Positions 37,218 to 46,332 of a stretch of 64,000 nucleotides of DNA are shown piece by piece (position 1 is the first letter of the stretch; the number at the start of each line of letters is the position of its first letter). A model generated the notes under the pieces. It had not been told where the DNA came from and searched no databases. It was given only the letters and a program-made list of their open reading frames with translations. The DNA comes from JBBIPA01 sp963775935 (GTDB taxonomy: Bacteria > Chloroflexota > Dehalococcoidia > GIF9 > UBA5629), in NCBI GenBank assembly GCA_963775935.1, contig CAVZKR010000007.1, positions 62,001 through 126,000 on the forward strand, read 5' to 3'. The translations under genes and the position numbers were made by a program.

Positions 37218-37928
37218 ATGGTGAATGAAATAAACGGAAAGAGCAGAGGCAAGCAGCGCACGATTATATTGATCGTAGCTGTTATTATAATACTGGCCTT
37301 GATCGGTTTTGGAGCGAATTTATGGTATCAGAACGCTAGCTATGTGACCAGCAATAACGCACGATTTACTGCTCCGTTAATCACTGTCAGCGCGCTCAAT
37401 GCCTGCCAGATAATCTCCCTGGATGTTGATCTCGGTAGCCCGGTCAAACAGGGACAGAGGGTAGCTGAAGTGGGACAGCCACGAGTCTCAGATCCGGTAG
37501 ATCGTCAGGGGTCGAAGGCCACCCCTACCGGCAGGGCGTCTGTTGAAGCACCTGTGTCTGGTTACGTTGCCGCCGTCTGGGCGTACCCCGGGGCCACGTT
37601 GAGCACGGGGCAGCAGATTATTACCATCTATGACACATCGAACGTCTGGGTTTCGGCGAATATTCAGGAGACGCAGTTGAATCGTATTCGCCCTGGCCAG
37701 AGCGTTGAAGTCAAAGTCGATAGCCTCGGTGGCGCGATTCTTAAAGGCACCGTTGAAGGGATCGCTCCGGCAACAGCCGCCACGTTTTCACTGTTAGCTC
37801 AGAACACTGCTTCTGGAAATTTTATCAAGGTCGTTCAGGTAGTGCCGGTAAAAATAGCTATTGAGAATCCATCGAACGCACTGCTGATCCCCGGTGCATC
37901 GGTTGAAGTAAAAATTGCGACCAGGTAA
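37218..37928 (+). CDS. EmrA-like HlyD family membrane fusion protein
   Basis: 236 residues: one N-terminal membrane helix (about 17-40) then lipoyl and barrel domains with ARFTAPLITVSAL and EAPVSGYVAAVWAYPGATL. It is short for EmrA because the coiled-coil hairpin is nearly missing, as expected where there is no outer membrane. The ribosome site GGAGG is upstream. The pump gene follows 22 bases later. Confidence 0.87.
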   Translation: MVNEINGKSRGKQRTIILIVAVIIILALIGFGANLWYQNASYVTSNNARFTAPLITVSALNACQIISLDVDLGSPVKQGQRVAEVGQPRVSDPVDRQGSKATPTGRASVEAPVSGYVAAVWAYPGATLSTGQQIITIYDTSNVWVSANIQETQLNRIRPGQSVEVKVDSLGGAILKGTVEGIAPATAATFSLLAQNTASGNFIKVVQVVPVKIAIENPSNALLIPGASVEVKIATR

Positions 37929-37950
37929 CCGGTTGCTGGAGATAATCTGA

Positions 37951-39495
37951 ATGTCCCTGTCAAAAGAGTGGAAAGTCGTCATAGCTACTATTGCCGGTAC
38001 GTTTATGGTCATCCTGGACCAGACTATCGTCAATGTTGCACTGCCCCACATCATGTCGGTTTTTAACGAAACTGCCGATAAAGCGCAACTTGTCGTCTCT
38101 GCATATCTGATGGCTACAGCCGTCACTACCCCGCTTGCGGCGTATCTCAGCACACGGTTTGGCATCAAATGGGTCTACCTGTTCAGCCAGGCGGGATTTC
38201 TTCTGGGATCAATTCTCTGTGGAGTAGCCTGGGATATCAATTCACTGATTTTTTTCCGTGTTCTGCAGGGTTTATGTGGTGGGCTCCTCTCTCCGATAGC
38301 TATGACACTGCTGTTTACCAGCGTACCTCGCGAGAAGAGGGGTACAACAATGGCCATTTTCGGTATACCGATGATGCTCGGCCCTGCCATTGGTCCCACA
38401 CTTGGCGGCTATCTCGTCGATTACTGGGACTGGCGCATGTGTTTTTATGTCAATGTGCCGGTGGTGATCGTAGCCATTCTTATCGGCTATGCCTGGGTGG
38501 AGGATAGTCTCAGAACTAAAAAAGACTTTGATTTCAAAGGGTTTGCATTTGCCGCCATCGGACTCAGTATGGTGCTCTATGGCCTCTCTTACGCTCCAAC
38601 CTGGGGCTGGGACGACAGCAGAGTGATCGACCTGATGGTGGGGGGTATTGCCAGCATCGGGATATGGGTATGGATGGAGTTACGAGGCTCAATCCCCATG
38701 CTCGATCTTAATATTTTCAAATATCCCGGGTATGCGCTGGCTACAGGGGTAAACTTCGTTACAACCATCGGGCTTTTCTCAACGGTCTTTCTGCTGCCGG
38801 TGTTTTTGCAGAACCTCCGTGGTTTAACCGCTTTCGATACCGGGCTTCTGCTTATCTGGGGATCCATTGGCCCAATGCTTACCATGCCCATCAGTGGTCG
38901 TCTCTATGACAAGATTGGCCCTCGCGTTCCGGTTATACTTGGTTTGACGATTACCGCTATTGCTACATTATTCTTTCAAACGCTGGATACAACAACGCCG
39001 AACAGTGAAATAGCCCTTCTGCTCTTTGTACGGGGTATGGGAATGGGACTGGCAATGATGCCGGTCATGACGTACGCTTTGGCGGCAGTACCGCTGAATA
39101 AAACCGACCAGGCATCTGCGCTTACTACCGTATCAAGGACTGTTTTCGCTTCCCTGGGTACAGCCATTTTTGCGACACTTCTTGACGGTTTTCAAAAAAC
39201 AAATCTGGCTACACTGACTCAAGTGGTTTCACCGAATTCCCTGGAAGCGCTTCGCATATTATCGGTCGTTCAGATAGCGGCGCTTAAGATGGGCGTGACG
39301 CTGGAGGGTGCCCGTGCGTATGGGATTTCGTTACTTTATCAAACTGTACAGTTAAAAGCATCCATCATGGCGTTTGATACTGATTTTCTAATCGCGGGGT
39401 TGATAGCACTTTCAGCTATTCTACCGGCATGTCTGCTTCCCCACAGCGCTATGAAGAAAGATGGCACAGCTTCCAGATCGATGCCCATGGAATAG
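37951..39495 (+). CDS. DHA2-family multidrug efflux MFS transporter (EmrB/QacA type)
   Basis: 514 residues with about fourteen membrane segments. LDQTIVNVALPHI near the N terminus is the DHA2 signature, and the motif around GGYLVDYWDWRMCFYVNVP marks helix 5. It should export drugs or other toxic compounds by proton exchange, with the two adaptors before it. It is the last gene of the MarR operon and ends about 120 bases before the second tRNA repeat. Confidence 0.93.
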   Translation: MSLSKEWKVVIATIAGTFMVILDQTIVNVALPHIMSVFNETADKAQLVVSAYLMATAVTTPLAAYLSTRFGIKWVYLFSQAGFLLGSILCGVAWDINSLIFFRVLQGLCGGLLSPIAMTLLFTSVPREKRGTTMAIFGIPMMLGPAIGPTLGGYLVDYWDWRMCFYVNVPVVIVAILIGYAWVEDSLRTKKDFDFKGFAFAAIGLSMVLYGLSYAPTWGWDDSRVIDLMVGGIASIGIWVWMELRGSIPMLDLNIFKYPGYALATGVNFVTTIGLFSTVFLLPVFLQNLRGLTAFDTGLLLIWGSIGPMLTMPISGRLYDKIGPRVPVILGLTITAIATLFFQTLDTTTPNSEIALLLFVRGMGMGLAMMPVMTYALAAVPLNKTDQASALTTVSRTVFASLGTAIFATLLDGFQKTNLATLTQVVSPNSLEALRILSVVQIAALKMGVTLEGARAYGISLLYQTVQLKASIMAFDTDFLIAGLIALSAILPACLLPHSAMKKDGTASRSMPME

Positions 39496-39612
39496 ACACT
39501 TAGCCCTGAACTAATTTGTAACTGTCTTTACTTTGTTTCCAACTACTTATTGTTACTTATGGTACGGGAAAGGAGGAAGTTAATGAAAGCTGCTATACTA
39601 ACAAGAAACACT

Positions 39613-39661
39613 GGGACTCATAAGCCCTTGGTCGGGGGTTCAAATCCCTCCGCTGCTACCA
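39613..39661 (+). repeat. tRNA-derived attachment repeat, copy 2
   Basis: 49 bases identical to the 3' part of tRNA-Met; the 5' half of the tRNA is missing. It marks the far end of a 4.87-kb insert. About 70 bases before it resemble those before copy 3. Confidence 0.9.
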
Positions 39662-39704
39662 GTATTGACAAAAAGCTGGAGTTTTATTCATAGTTAGCCT
39701 CATA

Positions 39705-41003
39705 TTGGATATGCCAGGATATCAGCGTATTATGAGGATGGGGATGCAGAATAGAATAAAAATTGGTTTTGGTTTCCTCCTGCTTTGTATTGTGGTTATC
39801 TCTGCACCCGCCTGTAACCATGGGGCCAGCGAAACACTACCGAGCCAGATAGCGACTGCACAGCGTGGCGATTTAAGAATAGAGGTCACCGCCAGTGGTA
39901 ACCTTATAATGTCTATGAGAACAGACCTTGCATTCGATGTTGAAGGAACGGTTGAGAAAGTCCTGGTAGAAGAGGGAGACCCTATTACAGAGGGGCAAAT
40001 CCTCGCCGAGCTGGAGAAGTTGGGCTCAGAAGTAAATTATCGGCCGACAACTGCGGCAGGTACGAAATCAACGAAATCTCGCTTAATAGTCCCGTGGGAA
40101 AACCAGAAACGTGACTTGGAACGTGCTCTAATCCAGGCCAAAGCCGCTCTTAATACCGCACTTCGTGACCTAAAAAATGCAAAGAGCCCGCAGAGCACGA
40201 ATTCCGCACCTGATCCCCTTAATATAGAGACCAATGAACATAAGGTGAGGTTAGCAGAACTAGCTTTAAACAATGCTCAAACAGAGCTGGAACAATTTCT
40301 GCGAACCAGTCCCGAAATCAAGGCACCGTTTAATGGTTTTGTTACAAAGCTTTATGTCAAGGGAGGCGATGTTATCTCTAAAGGCAAGGTCGCAATTTCG
40401 GTAGCTTCCAAAGATAAGTTCGAGACAGCAATACTCGTGAGCGAGATGGACATTCGGCGGATACAAGTTGGCATGCCAGCCACAGTTCAAGTAGCAGCCG
40501 TCAATGGCGCTCTGTTTCCAGCAAAGGTGACAGAAATATCACCTACTGCAACTGTCCAAAGTGGCGTTATCAATTACCGGGTGGTGGTTCAGTTATTGTT
40601 GCCGCACAACACGATGTCTCCGCGTTCTGTTCAGAGCCAACCTGGCGTAACTGAAAAAAATGTACAGACACTTTCTGATCAGAAACTTTCCGATGTCATT
40701 CCAATGGCACAGCTGTGTGACGGTTTCACAGCTACCACCAGAATCTTGATAGAAGAGAAAAAGGGCGTTGTCCTAGTATCCAATCGAACGATCATCCGCG
40801 ATGGGGCAAAAACCTCAGTGCAGGTGATTAATAATGGAATCATTGAACAGCGGACAGTAACAATAGGCTCCAGTAATGCGCAGGTTACGGAGGTTACCAA
40901 AGGCCTCAATGAAGGAGAGCAAGTACTTATTCAGCAACTTCAAAAAGCAGCAACACCGGCAACTCCGCAAATTTCTCCCAGGGGCGATATTCATTTTCAT
41001 TAG
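39705..41003 (+). CDS. HlyD/MacA-like adaptor lipoprotein
   Basis: 432 residues as an open frame from TTG at 39705; ATGs at 39732 and 39744 are also possible starts. A signal peptide ends in lipobox APAC. Lipoyl halves VEGTVEKVLVEEGDPI and IKAPFNGFVTKLYVKGGDVI frame a helical hairpin (about 125-200), followed by barrel domains. MacA-like proteins usually sit next to an ABC transporter; none is here, so this is an orphan. It is the only gene of the second, 1.57-kb insert. Confidence 0.85.
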   Translation: MDMPGYQRIMRMGMQNRIKIGFGFLLLCIVVISAPACNHGASETLPSQIATAQRGDLRIEVTASGNLIMSMRTDLAFDVEGTVEKVLVEEGDPITEGQILAELEKLGSEVNYRPTTAAGTKSTKSRLIVPWENQKRDLERALIQAKAALNTALRDLKNAKSPQSTNSAPDPLNIETNEHKVRLAELALNNAQTELEQFLRTSPEIKAPFNGFVTKLYVKGGDVISKGKVAISVASKDKFETAILVSEMDIRRIQVGMPATVQVAAVNGALFPAKVTEISPTATVQSGVINYRVVVQLLLPHNTMSPRSVQSQPGVTEKNVQTLSDQKLSDVIPMAQLCDGFTATTRILIEEKKGVVLVSNRTIIRDGAKTSVQVINNGIIEQRTVTIGSSNAQVTEVTKGLNEGEQVLIQQLQKAATPATPQISPRGDIHFH

Positions 41004-41184
41004 CAATCTTCACGAAATGGATATAAAATATATATTTATTGATTTTTGCGTTTGACCATTACTGTAAGTCTAGCAATTTCTACTATTTCTAAATCCCATC
41101 GTCTGGACCCTCTACACTTTGTTGCTTATCGTACGGCAAATGAGAAGGAAAATTAATGACATTACTGCATTAACAAATAACGCT

Positions 41185-41233
41185 GGGACTCATAAGCCCT
41201 TGGTCGGGGGTTCAAATCCCTCCGCTGCTACCA
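41185..41233 (+). repeat. tRNA-derived attachment repeat, copy 3
   Basis: Third identical 49-base copy of the tRNA-Met 3' part. It is followed within about 40 bases by a truncated recombinase gene, the normal place for an integrase next to its attachment site. Confidence 0.9.
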
Positions 41234-41239
41234 ATAAAC

Positions 41240-41514
41240 TCAAATCCTCTTTATCGGAACAAGGATTTCATCAAAACCACAGCACCTATTTAAGTACCCC
41301 TTTGGAACAAGGGATTTCTATCAAGGAAGCTATCAACAGCTTCCTGCTATCCTGCAAAGTTGAAGGAAAATCTTATGGCACTATCGAGTGTTATTCTGCA
41401 AGATTCTTCGGTTTAAATCAATCATTCACGGAATTGGGCTCAGGTTATGGTTTAAGGCAGAATCCATTGAATTTGGCTCTGTTTAAACGGAGAAATTGCA
41501 GGGTAAGTAGTTAG
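41240..41514 (+). pseudogene. tyrosine recombinase, N-terminal remnant
   Basis: About 90 codons. The stretch GISIKEAINSFLLSCKVEGK, then SYGTIECYSARF, matches the SAM-like core-binding domain of phage-type integrases. After that the frame loses resemblance and stops; the catalytic domain is absent. The open frame extends upstream to 41119 through the tRNA repeat, which is an artefact. Catalytic-domain fragments of this family recur from 45.2 kb onward. Confidence 0.72.
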
Positions 41515-41599
41515 CCTACAGATTGGGGGATCAATTTAAAAAATGCTACCATCATTGCAGGTAAGCCTGTTTATCTGTATGAAAAGTAGTATATTTGAC

Positions 41600-41815
41600 T
41601 TATTTGTACGCTATCTGCATTGGTAGTGGTATCCTCAACGTGATTGCTCCATTGACAGGACAGTCAATGACACAGGCATTGCAGTGCCAGCACTCTTCTG
41701 GATAGCTAATAATAGGTGTCTTTTTTGGTTGTGAGCCAAAAAAAACATCTTGGGGACAGATATTGACACATATACCACAGGCGGTACACTTTCGCTTATT
41801 TATTACGGGTGGCAT
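41600..41815 (-). CDS. AprB-like two-cluster ferredoxin
   Basis: 71 residues from the ATG at 41815 (AAAGGAG six bases upstream; longer frames exist). Two [4Fe-4S] motifs: Cys10/13/16/20 and Cys42/45/48/52 in ECWHCNACVIDCP. It resembles the beta subunit of adenylylsulfate reductase and is placed directly after an AprA-like flavoprotein gene, its likely electron partner. Confidence 0.82.
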   Translation of the reverse strand: MPPVINKRKCTACGICVNICPQDVFFGSQPKKTPIISYPEECWHCNACVIDCPVNGAITLRIPLPMQIAYK

Positions 41816-41826
41816 AGTTGGCTCCT

Positions 41827-43482
41827 TTACCTCTCGATTTCTCGCCATTCAAAAATGGGATTGTTACCTTTCTTCCTGCAAATCAGCATTTTGTTATTCA
41901 ACAGCGGATTGGTAAATGGATAGTCTGCCCGAACATGATTACCCCTTGTCTCCTTCCTCTCAATAGCTGCCAGAAAAACTAATTCTCCTAAGTCAAAAAG
42001 ATTCAATACTTCCAGACAATGCATTAGTTCATGTTGATTTATTGCCATGATTTTATCATGTGCCTTCTTTTTTAACTTTCGCAAATGGCTAAGGCCTGCT
42101 TTCAATAAAGCCTCGGATTTAACACCACCAACATAGTCTTGCATTACCTGTTGAAGCGCAGTGTTGGCTTCCTGCCACGTAGCACCTGTAACCCTCCCTC
42201 GAATTCCATTAAGAAAATCGCATTTCGATTCTATTAGAGCTTTCAACTTCGCATTGTCAATTGCAGGATTATTTTGCTGCGCATACCTGGCTGCATTTTC
42301 ACCGGAAATCCACCCAAAGACGGCTGCCGATGGTATTTGGTCACCATATTCATCGCCCGCAGCATAAAGTCCTTTCAGGGATGTTTCTCCCTTTTCGTTA
42401 TACGGTATTCCTCCCCAGGCATCTATTTCATAGGTCATGAATTCCACATCGTTTTTCCTAACGTCTATATCTTCTTCTTCGAGGTGGTTAAGTAATGCAG
42501 TATTTCCCTCGTGTGTTAGCCACAAATTCTGGTACTCCAGATCTGCATCAGAAATGCCTTGGCAGGACATGTACACAGGCCCTTTTCCTGCTTTAGCATA
42601 ATCTTCAAAAAGTGAGGAATAAATATCTGAAATAGGGTCGCCGTAACGTCTATCAGGCTTGGTAAGGAATGGCCCCAACGTTTTGCCTTTTGAGTCTCTT
42701 ATAACACCGACCCACGATCCTTTTCCACAGCGCGCAAAGTATTTGGGGCCAGCCCACCTCATCAGTAATTCCATATTCACCATCTCAACCCCAGCGCGAT
42801 ATGCCATAGCTCTGCCGTCACCCGTAGTTCCCGGACAATTGCTTAGATTAAACATCCAGCCGGGAGTTGGGCCAGGAAACAACCTCATACATCTCCCTGT
42901 TCCTAGTATTACGCTTTTAGCTCGAAATTCTATTATCTTATCATCTCTGGTATGTATACCCAGAGCACCAATAATAGAGTCGTTACAAAGTAGATCAAAT
43001 ACCATTATTCTATTCAGTATCTTAACGCCTTTCTGGCGAGCTTTTTTAGTAAGGATTGGCTTCTGATTTTGTCCATAATATTTCAAAGCTGTGCAAGTGG
43101 CTTCGCGACCAGGAAGCGTATGTCCAGCAAACTCGTATTTCCCCTGATACTTCATCGGTATGCCCCAGCTGTCCCATAGTTTCACTAATTCAAATGATTT
43201 TTCTAACCGAGTGCGCCAGAATTTTGGAGGTCTCATCAACTTTCCAAATACAGGAGAATCAATTAGCTCTCTGACAAATGGTTCCACGCTTGGTCCGTGA
43301 ATTTCTGGTATATAGCTTGAAAAGTGGTCGTTGCCCATGCCAGCATCACCACTCCTTAGAGTGTTTGCCTTTTCAGCTATCAATACCCGTACTCCAAGAT
43401 CGGATGCACGTATAGCGGCCATTAGACCTGCAATCCCTCCGCCTATACAGAGGACATCGGTTTCAATGGTTTCTTGTTGCAT
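41827..43482 (-). CDS. AprA-like FAD-dependent reductase (fumarate reductase/AprA flavoprotein family)
   Basis: 551 residues. The FAD loop LCIGGGIAGLMAA (11-23), a central GTTGDGRAMAYRAG stretch and LYAAGDEYGDQ near residue 370 are family features. Together with the adjoining two-cluster ferredoxin it looks like the adenylylsulfate reductase pair, but no ATP sulfurylase, QmoABC or sulfite reductase is present in the window. A related unknown substrate is therefore as likely as APS. The plus-strand neighbour is the recombinase remnant. Confidence 0.82.
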   Translation of the reverse strand: MQQETIETDVLCIGGGIAGLMAAIRASDLGVRVLIAEKANTLRSGDAGMGNDHFSSYIPEIHGPSVEPFVRELIDSPVFGKLMRPPKFWRTRLEKSFELVKLWDSWGIPMKYQGKYEFAGHTLPGREATCTALKYYGQNQKPILTKKARQKGVKILNRIMVFDLLCNDSIIGALGIHTRDDKIIEFRAKSVILGTGRCMRLFPGPTPGWMFNLSNCPGTTGDGRAMAYRAGVEMVNMELLMRWAGPKYFARCGKGSWVGVIRDSKGKTLGPFLTKPDRRYGDPISDIYSSLFEDYAKAGKGPVYMSCQGISDADLEYQNLWLTHEGNTALLNHLEEEDIDVRKNDVEFMTYEIDAWGGIPYNEKGETSLKGLYAAGDEYGDQIPSAAVFGWISGENAARYAQQNNPAIDNAKLKALIESKCDFLNGIRGRVTGATWQEANTALQQVMQDYVGGVKSEALLKAGLSHLRKLKKKAHDKIMAINQHELMHCLEVLNLFDLGELVFLAAIERKETRGNHVRADYPFTNPLLNNKMLICRKKGNNPIFEWREIER

Positions 43483-43739
43483 ACGGAACGTCTCTCATTA
43501 AGTTATAACACTTCTTACGTTAATCTCGCAAGCAATGCAAAGTCAGGAGCAGGAGAGGATGATTCGATGTCAGGTTAAAAGTATAAGCCCTGCTATGCAC
43601 AACCTGAATCAACTTCTATTTTATATTACATCAACCTAATTAACCTTCACCTGTGAGATTAAAGTAGAACGCCAGGAGTCTAATATGAATTAGCTTGGCT
43701 CCCTGTTAACTGCTGGTCTGTAGCGGACAGAATGATATT

Positions 43740-44780
43740 TTAAAGCCAGAGATATTTTACCAGGAGTAAGCCAGATATTCCGGCAAAAAGGGCTACTCCC
43801 AGTCCGCCGAGAAATGCTTTGAGTCCAATTGACTTAATTGACGATATTTTAACGTTAAGTCCAACACCGGCAAAAGCCCATGTCAGTAAGAAAGTTACTG
43901 CCGGTTGTAACCATCCGCTATTGAAATTAGCCCAATATTTGCTGACAGGCGAATTTTCCAATCCGAAATGAATAAGGGAAAATATAACAAATACGAGAGC
44001 AAACCAGGGAATAGCCAGTTTTATTTTTTGTGATGTGGATTTTTTTGAGAACTGTTGAAATAGAAAAAGACTGATAAATACCATGGGACCTATCATAAAT
44101 ACACGTATGAATTTAGCAGAAATAGCGAGCGCTGAGGAGCCATCTACCTGACTGGCGGCAGCTATTACTTGTGCAGTCTCATGAATGCCGATTCCAGCCC
44201 ACATACCGAATGCCAGTGGATCACCACCGAGCCATGCTCCGAGTGGTCCGCGAAACAATGGTGGGTAAGTAAACATGGCGACTAAACCGAAAAGTGTAAT
44301 GACAGCTAAAGACAAACCAATCTCCTCTGCTTTTGCACGTATTGCCGGCCCAGTGGCAGCGATTGCAGACGCACCGCATATACAGGTACCCACACTCAGT
44401 AAAATAGCCAGAGCGCTGTCCATTTTAAGAATATACCGGCAGAGGATAAGACCGAATAAAAAGGCCACTATAAGATTAATCAATACAATTACTATTCCCC
44501 AGATGCCAAGTTTCACCCATACTGACGCACTGAGGGTAAGACCTAGTAGGGCAATTGACCACCTTAATAGACTGGTTGCTGAAAAATCAATGCCTGTTCG
44601 AAATTTGTCCTGTGACAAAGAAGGAAGCAGGTTTCCTGCAATGATGGAAATGATAAAAGCCCATAAAAGTGCACTGAACTTTAACCAGGTATCCTTAAGA
44701 AACCACCAGATTAAGAAAGAAATAATAGCTAAAGCCAGTGCTATTAAAAGGCCGGGTATATAATTTTGCTTCGGTTTAAT
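43740..44780 (-). CDS. YeiH-type membrane transporter (putative sulfate exporter family)
   Basis: About 346 residues with ten or so membrane segments. The family motif GIDFSATSLLRWSIALLGLTLS and the CGASAI stretch are present. The first normal start codon (TTG at 44618) would cut off two membrane helices that continue in frame upstream (GLLIALALAIISF and LLWAFIISIIAGN), so the true start is probably near 44780, where only ATT or ATA codons are available behind a GAGG. Family members are called sulfate exporters but transport is poorly tested. The AprAB-like pair beside it would fit sulfur metabolism. Confidence 0.8.
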   Translation of the reverse strand: MKPKQNYIPGLLIALALAIISFLIWWFLKDTWLKFSALLWAFIISIIAGNLLPSLSQDKFRTGIDFSATSLLRWSIALLGLTLSASVWVKLGIWGIVIVLINLIVAFLFGLILCRYILKMDSALAILLSVGTCICGASAIAATGPAIRAKAEEIGLSLAVITLFGLVAMFTYPPLFRGPLGAWLGGDPLAFGMWAGIGIHETAQVIAAASQVDGSSALAISAKFIRVFMIGPMVFISLFLFQQFSKKSTSQKIKLAIPWFALVFVIFSLIHFGLENSPVSKYWANFNSGWLQPAVTFLLTWAFAGVGLNVKISSIKSIGLKAFLGGLGVALFAGISGLLLVKYLWL

Positions 44781-44986
44781 TATGCTGATCTTCCTCTTTG
44801 TTTATCTTATTGGCAAATAAGGCATATTTTGGGCACCATAATAAAGAATCAGAATTTGGATTTGCTAATCCAAGCTCGTGGGTATCGTATTTGGACGACT
44901 GGTTATATATTATTGCCGTGTATTATAACAAATTGACCTTAACTACACCGTGAAAAAGCAGATTATAACTAGAGTAATCCATATTT

Positions 44987-45127
44987 TTAGCTTTTACCTA
45001 TTCGGAACATTTTTGTCCCACATTTCGAGCAAATACCTTTGGTCGCTGGTTTATCATTTTTCATTTTGACAGCCTTTGCATTATTCATTTCTCTCTTCTT
45101 ACGGCATTTCATACAGTATCCTTGCAT
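44987..45127 (-). CDS. DUF5679-type zinc-ribbon microprotein, copy 1
   Basis: 46 residues. Two CXXC pairs (YCMKC and CSKCG) predict a zinc ribbon; lysine/arginine-rich. AGGAGG lies seven bases upstream of the ATG. A minus-strand promoter TTGACA-17-TAACCT lies further upstream. A near-identical copy is at 59467-59607, and in both cases a recombinase tail follows on the other strand. Confidence 0.82.
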   Translation of the reverse strand: MQGYCMKCRKKREMNNAKAVKMKNDKPATKGICSKCGTKMFRIGKS

Positions 45128-45210
45128 TAATAAACCTCCTTTTTGTATTTGAAGCTAGGTTAGATCATTCAACTAGAAATGTCAATGAGTAGATAATAAT
45201 TGAGCAATAC

Positions 45211-45400
45211 TTAAAGAATGGTGGAGATAGCCTGATGTTGCAGAGGCTATTGGGACATGTAACTTTGATGATGACTAATCGGTATTGTCAGGCGGTGGGA
45301 TGCGAGGATGCTATTGAGAGCCATAAAAGGTTTGGGCCAGTGGATGATATTCGGATATAGGATTATTCATAACTGGAATGGTTGTTGGAGAGCAGGTCAA
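45211..45400 (+). repeat. recombinase-tail repeat a
   Basis: Encodes the end of a tyrosine recombinase from LKNGGDSLMLQRLLGH through TNRYCQAVGCEDA to a stop at 45360. The catalytic Tyr is in TNRY. After the stop, TTGTTGGAGAGCAGGTCAA (45382-45400) is the inverted counterpart of the left ends of repeats b and d. There is no left module; it directly abuts the DUF5679 gene. Confidence 0.85.
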
Positions 45401-45417
45401 TCCTGCTTCTAAAACAT

Positions 45418-45945
45418 TCAGAGAACAAAAGGAATGAACATCTTCGTTTTTTTAATATACTCGGAGTAATTATCACCAAACTTGCGGATATTATCCTTCT
45501 CTTCAATTCTAGCCATTGCTACTGGTAAACCAGATGCTACCAAGGCCAGAGCAAGGGAAACAAGAGTAACATCCTTCAAGAACACTCCCCAGGCTAGCAA
45601 TATTAACGAGCTATAGAGAGGATGGCGAATATATCTGTATATTCCCCGCGTTACTAGTACTGCTGTATCATCTATTACTTCCTTCGGTTTCCCAAACTTC
45701 CTAAGCATGTGGAATCCAGATGAGACTATAATAACCGAAGCAATCAGTAATAGCCATGAAATGATTTGCAGAATGGAGAATGGATTGCGGAACCAGTATT
45801 CTACATTGTATAAAATCAATACTAATATTGACTCGAAAGCGAAAAATCTCAAGAAGCCATAGGAACGTAACTTGCTGGCAGAATGCAAAGATATGAACAC
45901 AATACCCAAAGTAGCGAAAGCGAATATAATCAGTTTAATTATCAT
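45418..45945 (-). CDS. isoprenylcysteine carboxyl methyltransferase-family membrane protein
   Basis: 175 residues from the ATG at 45945 (a TTG at 45963 is also possible). About five membrane helices, then RHPLYSSLILLAWG and a C-terminal cytoplasmic end EEKDNIRKFGDNYSEYIKK, the signature of the ICMT/PEMT group, which methylate small lipids or cysteine. The substrate is unknown. It is single cargo between repeats a and b, with repeat b providing an extended -10. Confidence 0.8.
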   Translation of the reverse strand: MIIKLIIFAFATLGIVFISLHSASKLRSYGFLRFFAFESILVLILYNVEYWFRNPFSILQIISWLLLIASVIIVSSGFHMLRKFGKPKEVIDDTAVLVTRGIYRYIRHPLYSSLILLAWGVFLKDVTLVSLALALVASGLPVAMARIEEKDNIRKFGDNYSEYIKKTKMFIPFVL

Positions 45946-45968
45946 ATGGCAATTCTGTAGCAAGCTTC

Positions 45969-46120
45969 TGACCTGCCTCCAATAGTTATACCACCTTTCT
46001 TTGTTTAGCGTTAGCTATCTGCAATAGGCTTCCTTATTCACCAAATATCAGGCCGTAGGATGTGAGGATGCAGTAGAAAGCCATAAACGGTTTGGGCCAG
46101 TCGACAATATCAAGGTATGA
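45969..46120 (+). repeat. cassette repeat b (left and right module)
   Basis: Begins TGACCTGCCTCCAA. The left module continues to TTCACCAAAT; the right module encodes QAVGCEDAVESHKRFGPVDNI and a stop at 46118-46120. The right module starts at the point just after the recombinase's catalytic tyrosine. Confidence 0.85.
45985..45993 (-). promoter_or_regulatory. extended -10 in repeat b
   Basis: TGG-TATAAC on the minus strand, about 40 bases upstream of the methyltransferase-like gene and pointing into it. Confidence 0.5.
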
Positions 46121-46332
46121 CTTGGCTTGTGCTAGCAGCTTTATCGCATTGACAAATCACCAAGGCAAGGCTATAGTAGAATCCTACAGACTATTAATAA
46201 TAACCTTATTTATAGGTTTAGTCGAGGGAAGTTGGGGATGTTATAAGGGCACTGGCATCGCTATTTTATGGCGGTTGTTAGTACCCTTTTTTATTTATAA
46301 AAAATTATGCATAGAAAAGGAGGAGTAATACA

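Noticed and set aside
39613..39661. Second tRNA gene
   Set aside because: Only the 3' 49 bases are present (no acceptor 5' strand or D arm), so it cannot fold as a tRNA; the same holds for 41185-41233.
41119..41514. 131-residue open frame as a real protein
   Set aside because: Its first third is translated tRNA repeat; only the recombinase-like part after 41240 has family resemblance.
41827..43482. Confident call of adenylylsulfate reductase
   Set aside because: Pairing and motifs fit, but key AprA residues cannot be checked by eye and other pathway genes are missing; called AprA-like.
46092..46328. 78-residue open frame before the membrane protein pair
   Set aside because: It begins inside repeat b and its last part is the ribosome site region of the next gene; no family resemblance.
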